Source: Fragum whitleyi (lineage: Eukaryota > Mollusca > Bivalvia > Cardiida > Cardiidae). From it: a DNA stretch of 64,000 nucleotides. The notes below the pieces were generated by a model that was not told where the DNA came from, searched no databases, and worked only from the letters and a program-made list of their open reading frames with translations. Shown here piece by piece: positions 57,324 through 64,000 of this stretch. Made by a program: the position numbers and the translations under genes. The stretch is taken from positions 55,517,360 through 55,581,359 of the forward strand of contig OX411544.1 in the NCBI GenBank assembly GCA_948146395.1, written 5' to 3'. The stretch's first letter is position 1. Each line of letters begins with the position of its first letter.

Positions 57324-57638
57324 TGGCATAGACGTCTCAACAACAGGGCAGGTCATCCAAACCTGGGTCTGTACAAGCTGTCCCAACTCCTGAAAGAAGA
57401 AGCCAGAACAGTCGACATCCAAATCCGCCTAGTTTCAGACAATTTATTGTCGAAGCTTAGGCGGAAAAAATACGAAAAAGTCCACGGCAACCTAGAAGAT
57501 GCCTGGGACAAATACGAAGAAGACGAGATAACAACAACAGCTCTACTAAGACTCATCTCCAACATCACCGGGCTGGGCCCGTTAACTACACCAAACCACA
57601 TACTCGCCGACGAAGACACAGACAATCGTGACATATAG
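57324..57638 (+). pseudogene. MULE transposase C-terminal domain remnant
   Basis: An open frame of 104 codons to TAG, beginning WHRRLNNRAGHPNLGLYKLS and continuing LLKEEA, DNLLSKLRRKKYEKVHGNLE and DAWDKYEEDEITTTALLRLI. The WH(R/N)RLN .. LYxLxxLLxxEA pattern with a following basic YxxxxxxL..AW.. helix is the C-terminal part of MULE transposases (FLYWCH-associated in many animals). The upstream catalytic domain is absent, and the preceding exons splice naturally into a different frame, so this is best read as a remnant left by internal deletion. Confidence 0.7.
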
Positions 57639-57639
57639 A

Positions 57640-58150
57640 CTTTAGCGAACATTGTTGTTTAATGTATGTATAAGATTTTTAATACGGACCAGTGAGCGAC
57701 TCAAACTACGTAAATAGAGACTGTATTCGTTCTGTAGTTACGATGTTTTGGTCGCTCAAGTACAAAATGCTCCAATGCTAATTAACTTGTGATTCTTGGT
57801 CTGTATTGTGTGACATATAGGCGTTTATCGAACATTGTTATTAAATTTATGTAAATATGTTTCAAATTGAGCGACCCAAACTTCGTAAATAGAGACTATT
57901 CGTTCTGTAGTTACGATGTTTTGGTCGCTCAAGTACAAAATTCTCCAATGCTAATTAACTTGTGATTCTTGGTCTGTATTGCGTTTATCGAACATTGTTA
58001 TTAAATTCATGTAAATATGTTTCAAAGTGAGCGACTCAAACTTCGTAAATAGAGACCTATTCAATCTGTAGTTACGATGTTTTGGTCGCCCAACGACAAA
58101 ATGCTCCATTGTAAAATAAATTGTGAGTCTTAGTCTTGTAAATAATCTCT
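57640..58150 (+). repeat. ~165-bp tandem repeat inside the MULE (three copies)
   Basis: GTTACGATGTTTTGGTCGC occurs at 57737, 57910 and 58071. Each unit also has GCGACTCAAACT(A/T)CGTAAATA and GAACATTGTT. It follows the transposase remnant directly. Confidence 0.88.
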
Positions 58151-58579
58151 TCATTCATCTTCTTCCGTTGTTTTCATATTCTTTTGTATTTAAACTATGA
58201 GGAAACGCATCTTCAAGCTGTAAAGGATAAAAACAATTCTATATATAACTATCTTCTTAACCGATTCTTATTACCCAGTTTTAGGATGCCTTCCTTCATT
58301 AATTTGACTGTGTAATTGAATGTAAATAATTGTAAAAAATAAATCGATAGAATGATAAGGAACAACTTTTCAATGATGTTCATATTACAATATGACCGGC
58401 AAATATTTCATTCCGCATTCGTAAATAAAATTCATGAAATTTAATAAAGTTTGCCTTGTTTCTCATTTACTCAGACTCAATCACTTAATTGACTAATTAA
58501 TACAAACTTGCGCAGTTAATTGATATAACCCGTGCCGCACCCAGGCCCAATGTGATAATTATATATACTTACACTATAA

Positions 58580-58654
58580 TTACCTTTTTACCGAAGTCTC
58601 CATTTTTTTACTATATATTATCAATTTACCGAAGTTGTAATTTACCGAAGTTAC
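58580..58654 (-). repeat. MULE right terminal inverted repeat
   Basis: TTACCTTTTTACCGAAGTCT .. AATTTACCGAAGTTAC; the inverse of the left repeat. Confidence 0.95.
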
Positions 58655-58861
58655 TATCACCCGACAGAACACCACTCTATTAACTGGAAATGGGCATACT
58701 TGAAAATTCTATGGATTTTTTCTTAAATTGACCATGTTCAGGGTTGACACTTGCTAATCAGAAAAAGGCGATAGCCAGCCCTAAGATACACACATTCTGT
58801 CCCTGGGCTGGACGTCCCGGATTTATAAGCTGACTAGCGAGGGCCGTTTATTTGTACTTAC

Positions 58862-58963
58862 AAGGCGGGCTTCGCTTGCTTCATGGTAGTTAAAGTAACA
58901 AACAATTGTTTCAATTATTTCCTCCGGAAGGTCCAGGATGTTTAAATGCTCGTTTTCGGTCAT
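58862..58963 (-). CDS. FBXO28: FBXO28, exon 1 with start codon
   Basis: 34 codons from ATG (58963) to CGCCTT|gtaagt, phase 0. It encodes MTENEHLNILDLPEEIIETI and an EASEARL end, the first half of the F-box (LDLPEEII..). The start is supported by an A at -3 (CAAAATGACC), an upstream in-frame TGA at 59002-59000, and no in-frame ATG between. The protein totals 350 aa against about 368 in human; the difference is the shorter N-terminus. Intron 1 (3.3 kb) is mostly transposon. Confidence 0.9.
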
Positions 58964-59379
58964 TTTGAGGATTTTTTCCCGTGCATAAAGAACTTTCAAT
59001 CAATCGCCATTCGACCGGATATAGCGTCTTTTGATTATGATTTTGTCGGCAGTTTCCCTGCAAGCGTTTCCTAGACAGGCGGTGATCCACAAATGAAATA
59101 TCCCAATAATATTCAAATTAATCTTCTTAATCTTGTTTAGACTATTTTTGCGTAATTTATGATTATTCTCGCTCAACTGGTGGGCAAATATGTCGTTGAT
59201 AAGTTGAGAAATGCTCTAGTAAGAAGATCTCGAGAAGGATTTGCCCCGCTGAACAGGGGACAAAACTCAAACAAAAACTTCATAAAAACGCACGTCAGAA
59301 GTTGCCTCCCTTCCACTCATTGGTGCAACCGCTGAAGCTGCATTTATGAATTAGATCTAGTATTAGCTTGGCAGCCAAA
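58964..59379. promoter_or_regulatory. Shared 5' region of FBXO28 (-) and DNAL1 (+)
   Basis: 416 bp between the two start codons, repeat-free and richer in CpG than the surroundings (TCGCCATTCGACCGGATA; AACGCACGTC). There is no clear TATA box for either gene. A forkhead-like TTGTTTAG at about 59137 and a GTTGCCTCCC half-site resembling an RFX X-box arm at about 59300 would suit a ciliary gene, but single half-sites are weak evidence. Confidence 0.5.
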
Positions 59380-59382
59380 ATG
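59380..59382 (+). CDS. DNAL1: DNAL1 exon 1 (start codon only)
   Basis: The sequence GCCAAAATG|gtaaga places the initiator ATG as the last codon of its exon, with a consensus donor directly after it and AAA before it. It is linked to the 39-nt exon at 59473 by frame and by homology: M + SRATSIKEACANW matches the N-terminus of axonemal dynein light chain 1. The 5' UTR boundary is not determinable here. Confidence 0.75.
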
Positions 59383-59472
59383 GTAAGACCCTAGAAAAAA
59401 TATGTTTTATCAATCCGTTTCATTATATTTTCTGGATATTTCTGAATAATAGTTGTGTCTAATTTATTTCAG

Positions 59473-59511
59473 AGCAGAGCCACTTCCATCAAAGAGGCTT
59501 GTGCTAATTGG
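59473..59511 (+). CDS. DNAL1: DNAL1 exon 2 (axonemal dynein light chain 1, N-terminus)
   Basis: A 39-nt exon between TTTCAG and TGG|gtaagt, phase 0 on both sides, encoding SRATSIKEACANW. With the Met from exon 1 this aligns to the first 14 residues of DNAL1 (human begins MAKATTIKEALARW). DNAL1 is a leucine-rich-repeat light chain bound to the outer-arm dynein heavy-chain motor and is needed for ciliary beating. The following exons, which would carry the leucine-rich repeats, were not found in the remaining 4.5 kb, so they should lie past the window. The small size makes homology short, but intron phase and position agree. Confidence 0.78.
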
Positions 59512-60494
59512 GTAAGTCCATTTCAATTTTCATTAACCCTTTACTTGACAACAGCATTCTAGACTAGTCTTAATATTAAGGAGTTGCAGAGGACAAACTT
59601 AGGGTATTTTTCATTTTAGTTGTGCCCATCAAGATACCTGCGTTTTGATTCGATGAAAAGAAATACTTTTTCTATTTCTAAATGAAAACAATTTTGAGTA
59701 CTTAGCCATTTAATAAGTTACTGCACAAAGTAGTCCCATAACTAATACGTAATTGATGCATCTTTATATTTTTGGAACTCAATATAAAAGTATTAAATAT
59801 GAAGTGAGCATTATTTGATTTCATGGAGGTATGAAATGAAAAACCTAATTATCAGTGTATAAAGGTTTTTAGTTTCATACCTCTATGAAAACAATAAATA
59901 CTCTCTTCATCTCCTGAATTGTAAAAAGTTATTCATTTCCTTTAGAGAATAAACTAGAGTAGATATATTGAAAAGAAGTGTGATACTAGCAATTCTGTCA
60001 TTTTCCACAATGTTTTACAAAGCTTTTTTCCCAAGGTATCAGAAAGTGGGATTGTGTAAGAATTTGTTAATATACAATACAAGTTGAGACTGATCCACTT
60101 TCAATGAAAGGTAGGCAATATTTTAGAAAGTGCTTCTAAATTGAAATTTATTGGTAGATTTAGTGAAAATTTAACCATTATTTTAATCATTTTATTTTTT
60201 CATTTATCGATATAGTTATCTATTGTTTTTTTGTGAGCCAAAATTTTGGGGGTTAACAATTTGAACTTGAAAAAAGAAAAGGAAGATGATTATAAAGAAA
60301 TATATTTGCAAACTGAGTAGATCTATATGATGATTATGAATTTAATTTAACCTTATATTACCTGAATTCGCTTTTTTGAGCATTATCGGATCACAATATT
60401 ATTGTAAACAGAGGGTATATTGAGAAAACTAATGGAGCGTGACATAGGTAATTTGGCAATGCTTGCTATTTTACGTCGATTTCCAATCGACGAG

Positions 60495-60560
60495 ACATGG
60501 CAAAGACGGTGAGGCACAATGACTGTTGCCGTGGCGGACAAGGTTCGAATCCCACTGAAT
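60495..60560 (+). tRNA. tRNA-like relic (probable SINE head)
   Basis: CATGGCAAAGACGGTGAGGC resembles an A-box region, and AAGGTTCGAATCCCA is a good B box 40 bp on. No complete cloverleaf closes, so a functional tRNA is unlikely. Confidence 0.3.
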
Positions 60561-61060
60561 GTAATTTTATTTTGCTATCAAGCAAATTAATTTAGCAGAA
60601 TTTTGCACGATTTTTTTTGCTTTCGGTGAGTTCTGCTTACACGAAATATCCCAACAGGAACTTTTAATCATTTCTTCTTGTCAATTCAAAATGACGAGAT
60701 GGCAGAAAGTATTAAAAATAAGGATGTTTCATTAGTCAAGTTCATAATGAAGGAGTATTACAAATATAAATTTCAAGTTCACGTAGGTTAGGTCAGTGTG
60801 TATTTCTTTTACTGACAAGAAACTGAAATCAAAGGACTGTCTGATGTTAAAGCTTTAAAGGTCAAGCAGGATAAAAGCGCATTTGAAATTTATTGAAACG
60901 CATTGTTTGTTTAAGTCTAAATAAATAACTTAAAAAATATATAATAAAAAAATCATGAAGATATTTCAAAGAAAGTTGCATACAAACTAGCATTCACGGA
61001 AGAAAATATTTTACAAGAAACAACGACATAAAAAGACAGATTCTAAAGATAAGACCATAG

Positions 61061-61133
61061 TACGACTCGAACCCATACGCGAAGAGAAGACAGGTGTTGC
61101 GTGACCACCGCCCTACCCACTAGGCCACGACAA
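61061..61133 (-). tRNA. tRNA-like relic, opposite strand
   Basis: On -: GTTGTCGTGGCCTAGTGGGT, GGGCGGTGGTCACGC, a long variable segment and TATGGGTTCGAGTCGTA (T-arm can pair). The acceptor stem pairs poorly. A tRNA-derived relic is more likely than an active gene. Confidence 0.35.
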
Positions 61134-62289
61134 CTTTTGATTAATTAGGCATATGTATGTTTAAATACAATTTAAATCCTCAATTAACACCGGATAACTG
61201 ATAGTTAACCCGCAACGTCTATAGGTAGATATTGGATTTTACCTAAAATGTTTACAATAGCGTGTTGAGTTTATATGTAAACTATTTGTTTAACATGGAA
61301 TGTTTTGAAAATACATGTTCTGTACATAGAAATGTTACACAAAACAATGTGTAAATAGAAAAAAATCACATCTGAACTAAGATAAAAAAAATTGAAAAAA
61401 AAAAAAGAGAAAAAAAAAAAAAGAATTGAATTTTTTCCACCAACTTCTCCTTTTGTCAAAATGTATTGGATGTGGGTTTTTTTGTTTAACACCTTGAATG
61501 TTACCATCTGCCCTTTGTTTTTTTTTTACATATTCATCTGCAATTTACTCTCTTAGTTTGGAGCAGTTTATAAATTTGTAAAATGTACAATGGTTAAATA
61601 GTGTCAAATCAAAGGATCAGTGCAAAACTATTGTAAGTGCCAATTTATTAATTGAACTAACAACAGTTTTGCAGAAACCTCTCAATCTTAATATGGGTTG
61701 AAATGTTTGTATCATCTGATCAGCTATGAAAGGTTTCGTTTGCATGAAAAAGTGTAATATTCCCATTATTCAAGGATCTATTCAATGCATAATGGATGAA
61801 CCGAATATTGATTTTATTTCGAATTCAAATAAAAAAAATCACACTCCCCCAGTCAAGTGGGATTGTTATTGAAATTGAAAACCAGACAAGTAGTTTAATG
61901 ACATTCATGGGGTTAGTGCCAAACTATTTAAAGTGCCAAAATTTTTATAGTCAATTACAACAGTTTTGCACTACACCCACAATTTGAAAATCTACCATTG
62001 CTTATAAACTCATCTGCAAACAGTTGTCAAAATAGAATATAAACAGTCACTTTCCAATCAGAATTTGACCTCTCAGTGCTTTTAAAAATGTTGTATGTGC
62101 TAATACAATGATATCATCATTTACAGCCCTTTAGTACTGGGGCACTTAACTTATGTAAAAAAAAAATTGATGGATTGACATAAAATGATGACCAAAATAA
62201 ATTTTGGACAATTAAAAATGTCCCTTGTCATTTGTGAAGGAAGTAACTTTATAGACAATGAATTGAAATTGAACTTACATTAATTGATT

Positions 62290-62505
62290 TATTGAATGGA
62301 GTTTAACATTTTTTCAATTACATTCGGTGGCTGGAGGATCTAACAATGGTTTCCTGGTATTTCTCTCACCAGTACAATCACCACATCTTTTCCTAGCCGC
62401 CAGCTGATATCTCGCATAGGTCAACCATTATCAACCCATTGGTGAGAGACAGATAAGTCGAAAAGAAAGAGTGCTGCCGTCGGGGATCGAACGCAGGACC
62501 TAAAC
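62290..62505 (-). mobile_element. tRNA-derived SINE in DNAL1 intron
   Basis: On +: TGAATGGAGTTTAACATTTT, CTCACCAGTACAATCACCAC, ATCAACCCATTGGTGAGAGA and GTCGGGGATCGAACGCAGGA (B-box inverse), then it ends before the A-box half. Confidence 0.82.
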
Positions 62506-62984
62506 ATACTTCAATTGTCCATGATTTTACTAATTTTACAATGAAATAATAAGGCTACAGAGACACCTCTCCCACTCTTGTCTAAGCTGTAGTTACAATG
62601 ATATGATCATTCACCAATAATATTTGTATTAAATTTCGTTATGCATTAAGTTCAAATATTCTAGAATTTATTCTTTGGTGCTGGGTAAAATTTTCCTCCC
62701 TCTGAAAATAAGTTTCCTATGGATTTGTCACTAAATGCAATATCATAGGAGTTTAATAGAATGTTTGATGGCAGTTTGAACTAGGCTATTGTGGGTTTTT
62801 ATTTCACATGAATTGATTTTCAATCAAGAATTATAAACAAGCTCGCTTTTCATTTCTCACCCCTAGTTACAACCAGTTACCAATAATGCTGTAACTTAAA
62901 CTCGATCTTTAACCAGATGACAATACTTTATACCGATTTTGTTTTATCGTGCCGCTCTAGATAAAGACAGTGACACATTCAACA

Positions 62985-63135
62985 CTTCTTTTTTTTCTTT
63001 TCAAAACCCTTTGTTGTGGGTACTCACTGGAATTGTCTTCATGAGACAATTCCGGTGGTACTTACAACATTGAGTTTATTTGTCCAGCAAACAAAATATA
63101 TTTCATCTTAAAAATAAACTAACTCCCTCTAACTG
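62985..63135. mobile_element. MITE family F copy
   Basis: AACCCTTTGTTGTGGGTACT, CACTGGAATTGTCTTC / GAGACAATTCCGGTGGTACT, ending CTAACTCCCTCTAACTG. Confidence 0.6.
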
Positions 63136-63254
63136 AAGCTTTACAATGATGCTTTATCTTTAACCTGATGACAATGTAGGTGTATTTTCAAAAGTGAGCG
63201 CTAATGTAGGCGTCAGGTCCATTACCATAGGTATATCAGGTATATATATTTAAA

Positions 63255-63534
63255 ATACGATCAATTTGGAACTGGGGCATTGAAAGACAAATTAATCTGA
63301 CAGCTGCTCATGTGGCTGGGTCCTGCAATAAAGAAGCCGACTGGCTTTCGTGCAAATGCAATGATGACCTTGAATGGTCCCTAGATAAGTCAATTTATGT
63401 CAAGATAAAAAACATTTATCCTTACATGACTGTGGATCTTTTTGTTTCTAGAATAAACAACAAAATTGATAAATACTGCACAAGGTACCCTGACTTTCAA
63501 GCATGGAAGATTGATGCATTTAGTTATTGTTGGG
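63255..63534 (+). pseudogene. DIRS-like retrotransposon, RNase H end of RT frame
   Basis: Open frame IRSIWNWGIERQINLTAAHV, AGSCNKEADWLS, LEWSLDKSIYVK, then TVDLFVSRINNKIDKYCTRY and WKIDAFSYCW. The patterns LTAAHVxGxxNxEADxLS and DLFxSRxNxxxxKYxxxxPDxxAWxxDAFS are typical of the RNase H end and following linker of DIRS-type elements. Homology begins abruptly near 63255, so the copy is 5'-truncated. A run of 30 A (63535-63564) then breaks the frame. Confidence 0.75.

Positions 63535-63564
<30 letters not shown>
63535..63564 (+). repeat. A30 homopolymer inside the DIRS-like frame
   Basis: Thirty consecutive A between the W of the DAFSYCW motif and the FPPFSLI motif, where related elements have only a few codons. 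It puts the two parts of the RT polyprotein in different frames. Confidence 0.9.
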
Positions 63565-63565
<1 letters not shown>

Positions 63566-63567
<2 letters not shown>

Positions 63568-63955
63568 GTTCCCTCCTTTCAGTCTGATTACAAGAATTCT
63601 ACAAAAAGGGGAAGAAGACCAAGCCACAGGAGTACTCATAGCCCCTCTGTGGCCAACTCAGTGTTGGTGGCCCAGCCTTCTACATCTTATATGGGGACCA
63701 TGCCACCTACTCCCACCAACACAGACAATCCTGTCATTGCCTTACAAACTTCATCTACAACATCCCCTCAAAAAATTGAGGCTAGGTGTTTTTCCTATAT
63801 CGGGAAGGTACTCAAGGCACAAGGAGTACCTACAAAAGCTCGGGAACTTATCCTTCAATCTTGGCATAAATCAACAAAGTTGCATTACAACCGATATGTT
63901 GAACAATGGATACATTTCTGTGGGAAATGCCATGATCTCACTCAAGCAAATATAA
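63566..63955 (+). pseudogene. DIRS-like RT polyprotein, C-terminal segment
   Basis: Frame MFPPFSLITRILQKGEEDQA, TGVLIAPLWPTQCWWPSLLH, LLPPTQTILSLP, HPLKKLRLGVFPISG, to a stop at 63955. The FPPFSLIxRxLxK .. LIAPxWPTQxWxPxL .. LxLxxxPxSG pattern is that of the RT/RNase H C-terminus in DIRS-like elements. From at least 63601 it overlaps the recombinase frame described next. Confidence 0.7.
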
Positions 63956-64000
63956 ACCTTATTCCAAAATTTCTTTCACAATTGTTTGAAAAGGGGACTC
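63571..64000 (+). CDS. DIRS-like tyrosine recombinase, N-terminal part (runs off window)
   Basis: An open frame, shifted relative to the RT segment. It starts with a Ser/Thr/Pro-rich stretch (SHRSTHSPSVANSV .. MPPTPTNTDNP), then YIGKVLKAQGVPTKARELIL, QSWHKSTKLHYNRYVEQWIH and NINLIPKFLSQLFEKGT at the window edge. SWxxxTxxxYxxYVxQWxxFC is the core-binding (SAM-like) domain seen before the catalytic domain of phage-type tyrosine recombinases. The catalytic R-H-R-Y residues would lie beyond 64000. No stop occurs, so this part may be intact. Confidence 0.7.

Larger units (their letters stand above)
56411..58662 (+). mobile_element. Mutator-like (MULE) element in FBXO28 intron 1
   Basis: 75-bp near-identical inverted ends (56419-56493 and 58580-58654) rich in ACTTCGGTAAATTACAAC words, flanked by an 8-bp duplication GACAGAAC (56403-56410 and 58663-58670). 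Inside on + are a PHD-type zinc-finger exon, a small exon, the C-terminal domain of a MULE transposase and a ~165-bp tandem repeat. Long inverted ends with an 8-9 bp duplication and this domain pair are MULE hallmarks. The catalytic DDE core is missing, so the copy is non-autonomous. It reads opposite to its host gene. Confidence 0.88.
59512..62289 (+). other. DNAL1 intron 2, first part
   Basis: AT-rich. Contains an inverted pair at about 59822-59900 (TCATGGAGGTATGAAATGAA / TTAGTTTCATACCTCTATGA), tRNA-like relics at 60495 and 61061, an A-rich run at 61382-61424 and family G relics at 61612-61685 and 61905-61980. No DNAL1 exon was recognised. Confidence 0.55.

Noticed and set aside
57353..57652. 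99-aa minus-strand frame (Ser/Arg-rich)
   Set aside because: Antisense shadow of the MULE C-terminal domain, whose + strand frame has the recognisable motifs.
61271..61507. 78-aa minus-strand frame with FFFFSFFFFNFFYL
   Set aside because: Translation of A/AG homopolymer runs.

Overview
The window is animal nuclear DNA: AT-rich, with split genes whose exons have canonical GT-AG borders, and a very dense load of non-autonomous transposons. The repeat profile (tRNA-derived SINEs ending in ATCA/AATC tails, elements with a (GTCC)n head and a core of ~145-171 bp tandem units, many short hairpin MITEs) suggests a mollusc, most likely a bivalve. Species cannot be settled from the sequence.

Three host genes are present. 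(1) Positions 45-10218, + strand: the last six coding exons of a novel-type protein kinase C of the epsilon/eta class. They cover the kinase domain from just after the glycine loop through the C-terminal tail; the C2, C1 and pseudosubstrate exons lie upstream of the window. (2) Positions 52054-58963, - strand: a complete four-exon FBXO28 (F-box only protein 28), 350 codons plus stop. (3) From 59380, + strand, head to head with FBXO28: the start-codon exon and second exon of DNAL1 (axonemal dynein light chain 1); its other exons were not found before the window ends. The two start codons are 416 bp apart, so the interval probably holds a shared promoter.

Between PKC and FBXO28 (about 10.2-52.0 kb) I find no credible intact host gene. 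This stretch is a mosaic of SINEs, several TTAA-ended MITE families, hairpin elements and large tandem-cored elements (34.8-36.0, 37.2-39.1, 39.7-41.5, 42.0-44.9 and 45.3-46.1 kb), with several clear nested insertions. FBXO28 intron 1 holds a 2.25-kb Mutator-like (MULE) element with 75-bp inverted ends, an 8-bp target duplication, a PHD-type zinc-finger exon and a MULE transposase C-terminal remnant. The last 750 bp hold a 5'-truncated DIRS-like retrotransposon in which the end of the RT/RNase H frame overlaps the tyrosine-recombinase frame.

No prokaryotic features, CRISPR arrays or rRNA genes were seen. The most noteworthy points are the MULE-PHD element, the recurring 'hairpin head + (GTCC)n + nucleosome-sized tandem core + palindromic tail' architecture, MITEs that lie within tens of bases of PKC splice sites, a TIR element family with unusually long target duplications, and the FBXO28/DNAL1 divergent pair. 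Element names are structural inferences made by eye, without database searches.
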